This document shows, in pieces, positions 38,932-50,828 of a stretch of DNA of 64,000 nucleotides (the stretch's first letter is position 1; each line of letters opens with the position of its first letter). Source of the DNA: Synechococcus sp. MEDNS5 (lineage in GTDB: Bacteria; Cyanobacteriota; Cyanobacteriia; PCC-6307; Cyanobiaceae); NCBI RefSeq assembly GCF_014279875.1, contig NZ_CP047952.1, forward strand, positions 124,001 to 188,000, read 5' to 3'. Position numbers and translations under genes: made by a program. The notes under the pieces are model-generated. The model was not told where the DNA came from, searched no databases, and saw only the letters and a list, made by a program, of their open reading frames with translations.

Positions 38932-41205
38932 ATGGCCGATTTCATTGTTCTCGCCACCGCCGACTGGGATCATCCGCTTTGGACCAACAAACAGCACACG
39001 GCCTTGACCCTCGCTGCGGCTGGGCACAGGGTGCTTTATGTGGAGTCTTTGGGAATCCGTCCGCCGCGGGTGGGTGCAGCCGATCGCATGCGCATTCTTC
39101 GGCGTTTTCGGCGGTTGCTTCAGCTTCCTCGTCAACGGCGGGAAGGGCTGTGGGTGTGGTCACCTCCTGTGTTGCCGGGTGGCCACAGCGGAAAGGCTCT
39201 TCAATTCAATCGCCGGCTTCTTCAGGGCGGGCTCGAGCTGGCCTGTCGTTGGCTGGGTTTTAGCAATCCGATCCTCTGGACCTACAACCCGCTCACCACT
39301 CTGTATCTCGACCCAGAGAGCTTCTCGGGCAGTGTCTATCACTGTGTGGACCGCATCCAGGATCAGCCGGGGATGCCCGTGGATCGCATCGAAGCCAGTG
39401 AGCAAGCGCTGTCGCGGGCAGTGGATGTGGTGTTTGCCACTTCGCCCAAACTGCAGATCAGCCATCTCCAGTGGAACCACCACACCCAGTTGTTCGGGAA
39501 CGTGGCGGATCACGGCCATTTCAGTCGTGCCCGCCTGGGGGATGACTTGGGTCCCTTGCGTTGCCCTGAGCGACTTGAGCCACTGCCCCGGCCAAGGTTG
39601 CTGTTCATGGGGGCCATCGATGCTTACAAGCTTGATCTGGGCTTGTTGCTTTCGTTGGCCAAGCGCAATTCCGCATGGAGCTTTGTGCTGATCGGGCCAG
39701 TGGGTGAGTGTGATCCCTCCACCGACGTTGCCGCGCTGATGGCCTGCGCGAATGTGGAGTTGATGGGACCTGTCGCCTATGGCGATTTGCCTGGCTGGCT
39801 CGCCCATGCCGACCTGGCGTTGCTGCCGTTACAGGTGAACGGCTACACCCGCCACATGTTCCCGATGAAGTTCTTTGAGTACCTCTCGGCTGGATTGCCA
39901 GTGGTGGCCACGGCCATTCCTGCCTTGGAGGCCCACGCTGATGTGGCGTGGCTGTGTCCGCCGGAGACGGAGGCCTTTGAGCGTGCGATTCAGGCAGCCC
40001 TGGAAGGGGCAGGCCCGAGTCTCCAGCAGCGCCTCGAGCGGGCTGCAACGCAGACCTATGAAGTGCGCACGGCAACAATGCTGGCCTATCTCGACCGCGT
40101 GGGTCTGCTGGCGGAGGCCCAGCGCAATCAAGCTGACGCATTTCACCGTTGTCCTACACGGTTTGAGCGCTTCAGGCATGCATGCATCAGCTTGAAGTCC
40201 CAGGTTTTCGTTTGCATCAGCCATTGGTTGATGTGGCAAGACCAGCCGCGCTTGGGTCTTGCGCTTTTGCGGTCTGTTGAACCCGCTGGGGCTGCAGATC
40301 GGGTGTTGCTCGGCGGTAAGGTTTTACCGCTTGTGCGTCTTGGTTCTTATCGGGAAGCCCGAGAGGTTATGGAAGAGCTATGGCTGCGTTTCGGCCATTT
40401 GGGAGAACTTAAACAGTTGTTGTTTCGTCGAGGAAATCGCCCTTCAGATCGAGGCGAACAAGTGCTGTTGTTTGAAGAGTTGGCTGATAGTGCTGTGCTT
40501 CCACTGCATGCCCGCAACTATTGCTTGGTGGTGTTGGGTCATCGTTGCGCAGACCTGAATGATCAGCTGCGTATGCGTCGCTGTGTTACTCAGATTGAAT
40601 TGATGGCCACACGCTTGGAAGATGATCCAGGGACGCGGCTTTGTCGACGGGCGAACCGGCGAAATCGAACCAAATTGCTTATTTCCTGTTATGCAACCTT
40701 GCAACGCCTTCAACTTGGTCTTCAGGATTTTGATGCGTTCGCGGCTTTGGGACGGCGTGCCTTGGTCTTCTTTGAGTCTCTCAATCTCAACTGCCTCGAT
40801 CCCGATACGTCCTATCGGCTCACACGAAACAGTCTGCGTGTGTTGGTGATCAATGTGATTGAAGGCTGGCGATGTATGGATCTTGAATTGATTCGCCGAG
40901 TGATTCCCCTGATGGAAAGCTTGCGCTTCCATTGCCGACAGGAGTATTTCGATGGTCAGTCAGCGCAGGAGAACCATCGTGGTTTTGCCGATGCCATGTT
41001 GAAAATCTGCAATGATCTGGAGCTCAGTCTCACGCATGAACGAGCGCGAGAGGATGGAAAGCAGTCTCTCGAAAGTTTGTTGGTTTTGATGACCCGAAGT
41101 GAAAGGGAACTCAGCAGTCTTGAACGCCGGCAGCGTTTTGTTGACCAGCTTGTTCCCCATTACCACCTGTATCTGCCTCAGTTGCAGCCTTCCCATGGGG
41201 CATGA
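38932..41205 (+). CDS. GT4-like glycosyltransferase with long helical C-terminal extension
   Basis: A 757-residue protein. Residues 1 to about 395 are a GT-B glycosyltransferase of TuaH-like type: DWDHPLWTNKQHTALTLAAA, YVESLGIRPPR, WTYNPLTTLYL, YHCVDRIQDQPG, LLFMGAIDAYKLDLGLL and MKFFEYLSAGLPVVATAIPA. About 360 further residues have no obvious catalytic motifs; they are mostly amphipathic helices with Leu/Arg-rich patterns (GLALLRSVEPAGAADRVLL, YREAREVMEELWLRFG), reminiscent of TPR/SEL-like solenoids. The extension may bind a partner or the acceptor polymer. The gene begins 7 nt after the ABC exporter and its stop overlaps the next start by 11 nt. Confidence 0.82.
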   Translation: MADFIVLATADWDHPLWTNKQHTALTLAAAGHRVLYVESLGIRPPRVGAADRMRILRRFRRLLQLPRQRREGLWVWSPPVLPGGHSGKALQFNRRLLQGGLELACRWLGFSNPILWTYNPLTTLYLDPESFSGSVYHCVDRIQDQPGMPVDRIEASEQALSRAVDVVFATSPKLQISHLQWNHHTQLFGNVADHGHFSRARLGDDLGPLRCPERLEPLPRPRLLFMGAIDAYKLDLGLLLSLAKRNSAWSFVLIGPVGECDPSTDVAALMACANVELMGPVAYGDLPGWLAHADLALLPLQVNGYTRHMFPMKFFEYLSAGLPVVATAIPALEAHADVAWLCPPETEAFERAIQAALEGAGPSLQQRLERAATQTYEVRTATMLAYLDRVGLLAEAQRNQADAFHRCPTRFERFRHACISLKSQVFVCISHWLMWQDQPRLGLALLRSVEPAGAADRVLLGGKVLPLVRLGSYREAREVMEELWLRFGHLGELKQLLFRRGNRPSDRGEQVLLFEELADSAVLPLHARNYCLVVLGHRCADLNDQLRMRRCVTQIELMATRLEDDPGTRLCRRANRRNRTKLLISCYATLQRLQLGLQDFDAFAALGRRALVFFESLNLNCLDPDTSYRLTRNSLRVLVINVIEGWRCMDLELIRRVIPLMESLRFHCRQEYFDGQSAQENHRGFADAMLKICNDLELSLTHERAREDGKQSLESLLVLMTRSERELSSLERRQRFVDQLVPHYHLYLPQLQPSHGA

Positions 41206-42385
41206 ACCGAAGCGAGTCGTCCTGTATATCGATAGCCTCAAGCTCGGGGGAGCAGAACGTGTGACGTTGTCTTGGGCCCAATGGCTGTCTGAGGCAGGTT
41301 GGAAGCCGTTGGTGCTTACCCGTCAGCCCAGATCTTGGGATTTTTACCCCTTGCCTGAAGGTGTGATACGCGTGGTTGAGCCAGAGGATCCAGGTTGGAT
41401 GCGCCGGCTCGGCCCCATGGCCTTTCCGTTGCGAATTCGACGCTTGCGCCACTGGTTAATTGAGGAGCGCATCGATCTCGCCATTGGTGTGACTTCCTTG
41501 CCTGCAATCAAGTTGTTGTTCGCGTGTCGATCGCTTGGTTTGCCTTGCGTAGTATCTGAGCGGAATTACCCCCCGTTAAAACGGATTGGCAGGATCTGGA
41601 GCCTTTTGCGCCGCTGGAGTTATCCGTGGGCTGATTTACACCTTGTCCAAACCAAGGCTGTTGGCGAGTGGCTTGCACAAAAGTTGGGTGCTAAACGCCA
41701 GTTGTTATTGCCCAATCCTGTGAAATGGCCACTGCCAGCATTCAATCCACATGTTGAGCCAGAGCTATGGTTCGCGAACAATGGGGTCACCGTCAATGAT
41801 CCTGTCCTTCTTGCCGTTGGCACCAAATCTGATCAAAAGGGTTTCGATCGTCTGGTGCGTTGGTGGATTCCTCTCGCCGAGCGAGACCAGCGCTTGCAAT
41901 TGGTGATTGTTGGACTCGATGAGCGCATATATCACGGGCGTGATCAACAGGCAGAGTTGCGCTCCCTTCTCAACAATTGGTCTCATCTGCAACCACGCCT
42001 TCACTTCCCTGGTCGCGTGGGCAATTTGCACAATTGGTATTCCCGCTGTCAGGTCTTTGTGCTCTCGTCTCGCTATGAGGGTTTCCCAAATGTGTTGTTG
42101 GAGGCGATGGCCGCAGGGTGCTGTTGTGTGGCGGCTGATTGTCCACAGGGACCGGCTGATCTCGTGGCGTCTGGCGTCAATGGAATCTTGATGCCATCAA
42201 CAACCGATGATCAGGGTTGGGTCAACACCTTGAGCCGGGTGTTGAAGGATCCATCCGAGCGGGCCCGTTTAGGGCAAGCAGCAACGCTTGTACGCGACCG
42301 TTACAACTCCAGCAACCTGGCAGGAATCCTGGTGGGGGCCCTCGCTTCGCTCACGCCGAAGCAGTCTTTGAAGTCGGGGCACTGA
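41195..42385 (+). CDS. GT4 glycosyltransferase
   Basis: A 396-residue GT-B enzyme. The start is placed at ATG 41195 (MGHEPKRVVLYIDSL), overlapping the preceding stop by 11 nt; a start at 41099 would lie deep in the upstream gene. Motifs: LKLGGAERVTLSWAQWLSEA near the N-terminus, VVSERNYPPL, VGTKSDQKGFDRLVR and VLSSRYEGFPNVLLEAMAAG, the retaining-GT nucleotide-binding block. It belongs to the same overlapping run as its neighbours and so probably adds one sugar to the same glycan. Confidence 0.9.
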   Translation: MGHEPKRVVLYIDSLKLGGAERVTLSWAQWLSEAGWKPLVLTRQPRSWDFYPLPEGVIRVVEPEDPGWMRRLGPMAFPLRIRRLRHWLIEERIDLAIGVTSLPAIKLLFACRSLGLPCVVSERNYPPLKRIGRIWSLLRRWSYPWADLHLVQTKAVGEWLAQKLGAKRQLLLPNPVKWPLPAFNPHVEPELWFANNGVTVNDPVLLAVGTKSDQKGFDRLVRWWIPLAERDQRLQLVIVGLDERIYHGRDQQAELRSLLNNWSHLQPRLHFPGRVGNLHNWYSRCQVFVLSSRYEGFPNVLLEAMAAGCCCVAADCPQGPADLVASGVNGILMPSTTDDQGWVNTLSRVLKDPSERARLGQAATLVRDRYNSSNLAGILVGALASLTPKQSLKSGH

Positions 42386-42389
42386 GAAA

Positions 42390-43640
42390 GTGGTGTCTTC
42401 CCAAGATGATCTGTGGATTGTGCTTCCCCATCTCGGGCCGGGTGGGGCTCAGAAAGTTGCTTTGCTGGCAGCGGCTCATTTCATGGCGAGAGGCTGGCGC
42501 GTGCGCGTGGTCACTTTGTTGGCGGAACCCTCCCTGGCGCATCGCCTTCCAGAGGGGTTGCCCTGGTCAGATTTAAGTCCGGAGGTGGTGGCTTTATGGA
42601 CGGAGACTAAGAAGAGGCCTTACGAGCATCGGCTGCATCGGGTACTTGCAAAGTTGGTGATGTCAGTCAGCCCCTGGTTGTTGGAACCGGTGCAGCCTGG
42701 AGTGTCGTCGTGGAGATCCACTCTGCTTCTGTGGTGCATTGAAGGCATCAGTGGCCCTCCGTCTCATGTGATTGGTAAGTATTTGAAGCGCCATTCGCCG
42801 CGGAGGGTGTTGGCCATGCTGAGCCGTACCAACATGCTCTGTTGCAGCGCTCTTTGGAATCAGAGTGGTCGTTTGGTGGTTTCGGAGCGCAACGACCTTC
42901 GCCTGCAACGATTGCCCTTCCCTTGGCCAGGTTTCCGACGGCTGTTGTATCGCAGAGCAGACGTGATCACTGCTAACACAGTTGGCGTGCTTGAAAGTTT
43001 GAAGCCCCTGTTTGGTGACAGGCAGTTATCTCTTCTTCCCAATCCTCTGCCTCTGCCAAAACAGGTGCGTGAGGCTGCGCAGGTTGCAACGCCATCGAAC
43101 CAATCGGGTGCAGGGCTTGTCACTGTTTCCCGGCTGGTGCATCAAAAGGGTCTTGATGTGTTGATTGAAGCCTTGGCTTTGGCTTCTGGGGCAGCCTCGT
43201 CATGGAGCCTCACCCTGGTTGGTGATGGGCCTGAGCGTCGGGCGTTAGAGCACCAGGTGTCTCAACTAGAGCTGGCTGGTCGGGTGAGTTTCATGGGTTT
43301 TCGCTCCGACCCTGAGACATTTCTGCAAGCGTCATCGGTTTTTGTTTTGCCGTCACGCTTCGAGGGAATGCCTAATGCCTTACTTGAGGCCATGGGAGCA
43401 GGGATGGCAGTTGTCGTTAGCGATGCTTCGCCGGGGCCTTTGGAAGTTGTGGAGCATGACGTGACCGGGTTGGTGGTCACAAAGGAGGATCCATCAGCGT
43501 TGGCCACTGCCTTGGATCGGTTAGCAGGAGATGCTGATTTGCGTGCTCGCCTTGGTCAATCGGCTCGATCTCGCCTGAGGAAAATGGACTGGTCAGTGGT
43601 GGGTCCGATCTGGGACGCCTTGGTGGAAGGGCCGGGATGA
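42390..43640 (+). CDS. GT4 glycosyltransferase
   Basis: A 416-residue GT-B enzyme with a GTG start (42390 or 42393). Motifs: IVLPHLGPGGAQKVALLAA, VVSERNDLRLQRLPFPW, TVSRLVHQKGLDVLIEAL, LVGDGPERRALEHQV and VLPSRFEGMPNALLEAMGAG. The middle part (SVSPWLLEPVQPG and onward) appears to be a divergent insert relative to the neighbouring enzyme. It lies 4 nt after the preceding gene and overlaps the next by 4 nt (ATGA). It is probably a paralogue of the preceding enzyme. Confidence 0.9.
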   Translation: MVSSQDDLWIVLPHLGPGGAQKVALLAAAHFMARGWRVRVVTLLAEPSLAHRLPEGLPWSDLSPEVVALWTETKKRPYEHRLHRVLAKLVMSVSPWLLEPVQPGVSSWRSTLLLWCIEGISGPPSHVIGKYLKRHSPRRVLAMLSRTNMLCCSALWNQSGRLVVSERNDLRLQRLPFPWPGFRRLLYRRADVITANTVGVLESLKPLFGDRQLSLLPNPLPLPKQVREAAQVATPSNQSGAGLVTVSRLVHQKGLDVLIEALALASGAASSWSLTLVGDGPERRALEHQVSQLELAGRVSFMGFRSDPETFLQASSVFVLPSRFEGMPNALLEAMGAGMAVVVSDASPGPLEVVEHDVTGLVVTKEDPSALATALDRLAGDADLRARLGQSARSRLRKMDWSVVGPIWDALVEGPG

Positions 43641-44746
43641 TCAATCGATTATTGGTTTTCGCACCAACGCGCCGGGCGGCCTCTGAAACGTTTGTGCGCG
43701 CCAATCTGGAGGGACTTCCCTGTGAAGTTATTGCCTACTTCGGGGATGAACGACCTTTGATGGAGCCCCGTCGCTTGGCCTATGGCTTAGCGGTGTTGCT
43801 CAGCAAGGTGCTGACCCGTTTCGGTTGCCTGCGTTTAGCTGGATGGCCTGCCGCAACAGTTGCACAGAGGTTGATTCAGCGCCATCAGCCAGATTTGGTG
43901 ATGGCCGAATTCGGTTTCCATGCGGTGCGGGTGATGGAGGCTTGTCCCCGCGGCCGAGTGCCACTGGTGGTGCATTTCCGTGGATCAGATCTTTCAGCGG
44001 CGGGAAAGCTAGGTGTCTTGAAGGGGCGTTATCTGCGCCTGATGCAGCTCGCGTCCGGTTTGATTTGTAAGTCCAAGCCCATGGCCCGTACTCTCCAGGA
44101 TCTGGGAGCTGAGCCGTCTTCCATCCTCATCAGTGCATCTGGGGCGAATCCCGCCCTCTTCAGTGCTGGTGATCCTGCGTTGGCTCCACCCGTTTGTCTT
44201 GCGGTTGGCCGATTTGTGGAGAAGAAGGGGCCTCTCCATACGATTCGAGCCTTTTCCCGTGTGCCGAGTGGGGAGCTCTGGATGGTGGGGAATGGGCCGT
44301 TGCGTGACTCTGCCTGCAGGCTTGTGGCAGAGCTGGATTTAGGAGGCCGAGTGCGGTTTCTTGGGACCCGCACTCAAGCTCAGGTGGCGGAGTTGATGCG
44401 CCAGGTTCGTGTTTTTGTTCAGCATTCCCTCGTGGCACCTGATGGGGACAGTGAAGGGAATCCGGTTGCGGTCATGGAAGCGCAGTTGAGTGGTCTACCT
44501 GTTGTGGCGACACGCCATGGAGGAATCCCGGAGGTTGTGTTGGACGGCGTGACTGGGGTGTTGGTTGATGAAGGTGATGAGCAAGGGATGGCGCATGCGA
44601 TGGAGCGGTTCCTGGATGACCCCGATCTGGCGGCCAGGCTGGGTGCATCAGGGCGGGACAGAGTGTTGGCCGGTTTCACGCTTGACCATCACCTTCGCGA
44701 TTTGATGGGTTTTTTAGACAACATTGTTATTGGGAGAGCCAAGTGA
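43637..44746 (+). CDS. GT4 glycosyltransferase (colanic-acid/AmsK-like)
   Basis: A 369-residue GT-B enzyme. Motifs: VFAPTRRAASETFVRANLEG at the N-terminus, VVHFRGSDLSAAGK, LAVGRFVEKKGPLHTIRAF, MVGNGPLRDSACRLV and GNPVAVMEAQLSGLPVVAT with GGIPEVVLDG. The opening SETF motif and the FVEKKG and SLVAPDGDSEGNPVA blocks are characteristic of the WcaL/AmsK-type subgroup. It overlaps the preceding gene by 4 nt, and its stop overlaps the sulfotransferase start (TGATG). Confidence 0.9.
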   Translation: MINRLLVFAPTRRAASETFVRANLEGLPCEVIAYFGDERPLMEPRRLAYGLAVLLSKVLTRFGCLRLAGWPAATVAQRLIQRHQPDLVMAEFGFHAVRVMEACPRGRVPLVVHFRGSDLSAAGKLGVLKGRYLRLMQLASGLICKSKPMARTLQDLGAEPSSILISASGANPALFSAGDPALAPPVCLAVGRFVEKKGPLHTIRAFSRVPSGELWMVGNGPLRDSACRLVAELDLGGRVRFLGTRTQAQVAELMRQVRVFVQHSLVAPDGDSEGNPVAVMEAQLSGLPVVATRHGGIPEVVLDGVTGVLVDEGDEQGMAHAMERFLDDPDLAARLGASGRDRVLAGFTLDHHLRDLMGFLDNIVIGRAK

Positions 44747-45615
44747 TGGCTGCTCGCAAATTGCTGCTGATTCGAGGCTTGGGCCACAGCGGCACAACGA
44801 TTCTGGATCTGGCTCTGGGGGCTCATCCTCAGATCACGGGCCTTGGCGAGGCGGTGCGGTTGCTTGAAAAGCCTGCCCCAGAAGATGGTCATCGTGGTCC
44901 GGCTCAGTTGCGAGGCGATCTGCGTCATCAGCGCCACTGCACCTGCGGTTTGGTTGCTGATGCTTGTCCGGTGTGGGGGCCCATGCTGCGTTGGCTGCCG
45001 GATCATGACGATCAACCGTTGCCGCAGAAGCTCAAGCGCTTGGTGTCAGAACTTGAACCTACCGGTGTTCTCTCAAGTCAAGAGTCCTGGGTGGTGGAGT
45101 CTTATCAAGACGATTTCGTGTTGCCCTTTCTTGAGGATCCCGCTCTGGAGATTCGGGTTCTTCATCTCACTCGCGATGTGCGCAGTTGGGTTCATTCCCG
45201 ATCTCGCGATGGCCGTGAACGGGGCCGTTGGCTTCCGGGATTACAGCCTCTATTTCGCTGGTGGCGTCTCAGTGCCCGCCATGAACGACAATTAAAGCGT
45301 TGCGGAAAGCCTGTGTTTCGGCTCGGTTATGAGGAGCTAGCACTGGAGCCAGAGGCCAGTTTGCGAAGGCTCTGTGCCTGGCTGGGTCTCGACTTTGCCC
45401 CCGAAATGTTGCAACCGGTGCTGCAATCAGGAAGTCATATTTTGGCCGGTAATCGGGTGCGTTTTGATCTTGATCGTGGTCGTGCCATCCAGTACGACTC
45501 TGCTTGGATGCAGGTGGGGAGTGGGGTGGCCCAATTGGCCCTTGCCTGGCCTGCACTGGCCGATCTCAATCAGCGGTTGGTTTATTCCGGTCGAGCCAGC
45601 AGAGGCCAGCGATAA
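44746..45615 (+). CDS. Sulfotransferase
   Basis: A 289-residue P-loop sulfotransferase. The 5'-phosphosulfate-binding loop is IRGLGHSGTTILDLAL, and the 3'-phosphate site is LHLTRDVRSWVHSRS; GYEELALEPEASLRRL is the conserved late helix. Such enzymes transfer sulfate from PAPS to a carbohydrate. It starts on the stop of the preceding glycosyltransferase (TGATG), so the product is probably a sulfated glycan. Its 3' end overlaps a convergent membrane-protein gene by 34 nt. Confidence 0.85.
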   Translation: MAARKLLLIRGLGHSGTTILDLALGAHPQITGLGEAVRLLEKPAPEDGHRGPAQLRGDLRHQRHCTCGLVADACPVWGPMLRWLPDHDDQPLPQKLKRLVSELEPTGVLSSQESWVVESYQDDFVLPFLEDPALEIRVLHLTRDVRSWVHSRSRDGRERGRWLPGLQPLFRWWRLSARHERQLKRCGKPVFRLGYEELALEPEASLRRLCAWLGLDFAPEMLQPVLQSGSHILAGNRVRFDLDRGRAIQYDSAWMQVGSGVAQLALAWPALADLNQRLVYSGRASRGQR

Positions 45616-47396
45616 ATTCTCCCATTGCTGACTCTGGGGTTGAAGGTGTAGAGGAGCTCAAGACGGCTGACGTCAACCCCATATTTTTTTAGTTTGTTGC
45701 CGGACCCAATGTCTAGAAAAAAGTCGCCTGGTTGCGGTTTATAAATTTGCTTTCGATTGCGACCTTCTAGAATTTTGTATTCTTTTTTTTCTGGGTCAAG
45801 ATAAACAAGGCGGTCGAACGGCAGCTTCTTGATTGTGTCTGAATGTTTGAACCAGGACTTAGTGAAAATCAGGTTGACGGGCTCACCTTTGCGGCGTGCC
45901 TTGCGTGCGAATGCGTCAGCTTGATCGAGCGTGGCTCGCCACGAATTCTGGGTTTCGTGGATGTCGCTCCAGCGGCTGATGAATGTTTGGGCAAAGCGAT
46001 GCTCGATGGCCAGGATCAGGCCGCTGGTAAAAATGGCTAGGCCGTTAATCGCTGCTTGTGGCCAGTGCTTCTGAAGTCGTGGCTCTAGCCAAGTGCTCCA
46101 CAGAAAAAGAAGATCCAGTAGGGCAACCCACTGCACTGGTAAGGCCATATAACTGGTGCTCTTGAAGCCCACCAAGGCGAAGAGGGCGAAGCTGTAGAGC
46201 AAGGCTGAAATGTTGAGGGAGTCGATCAGGTGCAGTCGGATTGTTCTGCGGCCCAACAACACTGCGCGGCCAAGGATGAAGGCCGAGAGCCAGGCGGTGC
46301 GCAGATCAAACTCGAAGGTGGAGAAGCGCAGGCTGGCGTCGTAGCTAGCTTCGCCGAGATACAGGCTGGGCAGCACGCTTAGCGCAAGTAATGACGCGAT
46401 CCAAAGCGGTATGAGGCCGATCAGCATCGTTTCCAGCTGATAGCTGTCCCACCATGGTTCTGGGACTTTTTGTGGCCCGTGATTGTTGGTGGGCTGATTG
46501 CCCAGTGAGCCTGCAAGCAGCGTCACGACTGCTGGAGTAACGAAGAGAAGAATGGCGGTGTCTTTGGTGAAGGATCCCAGCAGGGCAGCTGCTAAGGCAA
46601 TGAGCCCGTCGCGCTGTTGACGGTCGTGTTGGTAGCGGTCGTAAGACAGTGCAAAAACAGCCAGCAACAGGGTGAGCAGCCGCTCGCTGTAGATGAACTG
46701 GAAATAGTTGTATGCGGCTGAAGGAGTGAACAGATAGATCAGGCAAGCGATCCAGGTCAGGCTGGTGGTGTTGACCCTGATGGCGAACCTCTTGATGAGT
46801 TGAATCGCGATCGCAATGGTTGCAAACAGCTCAACAGCACTGACGGCAGACCAGACCTTCACGTATGGCGTCAGCCAGCTGAGGATATGCAGGTCTTGAT
46901 GGGAGAGAGGGAAGAATCGAAAATCGTTGCGTCCCATGGACTCGCTGATGAACGAGTCCCGCAATGAAAAATTGGAGAGAAGATGCCCTTGGTTGACGTC
47001 GTCGTACCAGGTCAGGATTTCTTTGTAGAACCAGCTGCTTTCATGGATCATCACCAGTGCATAGCTGACCAGTAATGCACTGGGCAGGGGGTGGCGACGT
47101 ATAGCCCGGAGGGTTGTTTTTAATGGGCTTCCCCACTGGAAGGGAGCTGATTTGGCTAGAAAGGCAATGCTGACGAGGAGAACGGCGATGAACAGGCCGT
47201 GTCCCCAGTCGTTGTAAGTCTCAAGGAGTTGAGATCCCTGAGATGAGAGTGGAGCTGGCAGAAGTTCTCTGTTTTGGCTGACCCAGTAGATCGCGATCAG
47301 GGTCAGGAGGCAGACGATCCCGGAGGCGATGCAGAGGTTGAGCCAATAGCGCTTGATCAGGGCAGGCAGTTTCGGGGGACGTAAGGCAGCATCCAT
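45582..47396 (-). CDS. Polytopic membrane protein, GT-C-like, paralogue of the next gene upstream
   Basis: A 604-residue protein with about 11 hydrophobic helices and a soluble C-terminal part of about 120 residues. The start is placed at ATG 47396 (MDAALRPPKLP), one base after the upstream gene's stop. The first large external loop contains HESSWFYKEILTWYDDVN, then SLRDSFISESMGRNDFRFFP and HQDLHILSW; the acidic pair and aromatic residues recall GT-C glycosyltransferases that use polyprenyl-linked donors. The C-terminal segment has NLIFTKSWF and ends VSNGRIYRW. It shares these blocks with the adjacent 598-residue protein. The family is not recognised; GT-C activity is inferred. Confidence 0.72.
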   Translation of the reverse strand: MDAALRPPKLPALIKRYWLNLCIASGIVCLLTLIAIYWVSQNRELLPAPLSSQGSQLLETYNDWGHGLFIAVLLVSIAFLAKSAPFQWGSPLKTTLRAIRRHPLPSALLVSYALVMIHESSWFYKEILTWYDDVNQGHLLSNFSLRDSFISESMGRNDFRFFPLSHQDLHILSWLTPYVKVWSAVSAVELFATIAIAIQLIKRFAIRVNTTSLTWIACLIYLFTPSAAYNYFQFIYSERLLTLLLAVFALSYDRYQHDRQQRDGLIALAAALLGSFTKDTAILLFVTPAVVTLLAGSLGNQPTNNHGPQKVPEPWWDSYQLETMLIGLIPLWIASLLALSVLPSLYLGEASYDASLRFSTFEFDLRTAWLSAFILGRAVLLGRRTIRLHLIDSLNISALLYSFALFALVGFKSTSYMALPVQWVALLDLLFLWSTWLEPRLQKHWPQAAINGLAIFTSGLILAIEHRFAQTFISRWSDIHETQNSWRATLDQADAFARKARRKGEPVNLIFTKSWFKHSDTIKKLPFDRLVYLDPEKKEYKILEGRNRKQIYKPQPGDFFLDIGSGNKLKKYGVDVSRLELLYTFNPRVSNGRIYRWPLLARPE

Positions 47397-47397
47397 G

Positions 47398-50102
<2,705 letters not shown>

Positions 50103-50123
50103 TCACAGCCGAGATGCAGGCGA

Positions 50124-50828
50124 ATGGCCGTCGCTCCGATCCCGATTTTTATCGGATACGACCCGCGGGAGCGGGCGGCTACCAATGTGCTGATCGACAG
50201 CCTTTATCAACACAGCTCTGTGCCCCTGGCGATCACGCCGTTGGTGACGCCCCAGTTGGAGGCCCAGGGGTTGTACCAGCGCGAGCGCGATCCAAAACAA
50301 AGCACGGCCTTTTCCTTCACCCGCTTCTTGGTGCCCCACCTAATGGGCTATCAGGGTTGGGCGCTGTTCATGGATTGCGACATGCTCTGCCGCGCCGACG
50401 TCAAAGCTCTGTGGGATCAGCGCGATGAGCGCTATGGCGCCATGTGCGTGCAGCACGAGCATGTGCCCGGCGAGACGGTGAAATTCCTTGGCGAAGTGCA
50501 GAGCGCTTACCCCAAGAAGAACTGGAGTTCGCTGATGCTGCTCAACTGCAGCCGCTGCACCAAGCTCACCGTGGACTACGTGAACACCGCCACCGGCTTG
50601 GAGCTGCATCGCTTCCACTGGTTGGAGGGCGACCACGAGATCGGTGCGATTCAGGGGGGATGGAACCATCTGGTGGATGTGCAGGTCCCTCCAGAGACGC
50701 AGGACGCATCCCCGATGCTCCATTGGACGCTCGGCGGCCCTTGGTTCCGGGAGCAGCGCACGATGGGTGGCCCCTTGGCGGCGGAATGGTTTTCCGCCCG
50801 CGATGACGCCATGAAGCTGTGGGACTGA
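50124..50828 (+). CDS. GT8-like glycosyltransferase
   Basis: A 234-residue GT-A enzyme. The N-terminus IPIFIGYDPRERAATNVLID and the metal-binding motif WALFMDCDMLC (DxD) fit GT8-type enzymes. HWTLGGPWF near the C-terminus is the usual late His/Gly block. It overlaps kdsB by 1 nt (TGATG), so the two are translated together; the pairing suggests it works on a Kdo-containing or adjacent glycan. Sugar specificity is unknown. Confidence 0.78.
   Translation: MAVAPIPIFIGYDPRERAATNVLIDSLYQHSSVPLAITPLVTPQLEAQGLYQRERDPKQSTAFSFTRFLVPHLMGYQGWALFMDCDMLCRADVKALWDQRDERYGAMCVQHEHVPGETVKFLGEVQSAYPKKNWSSLMLLNCSRCTKLTVDYVNTATGLELHRFHWLEGDHEIGAIQGGWNHLVDVQVPPETQDASPMLHWTLGGPWFREQRTMGGPLAAEWFSARDDAMKLWD

Noticed and set aside
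41099-41194. Start of the GT4 gene at 41099
   Set aside because: It would overlap the preceding gene by over 100 nt and adds a non-conserved Cys-rich segment; ATG 41195 fits the family.
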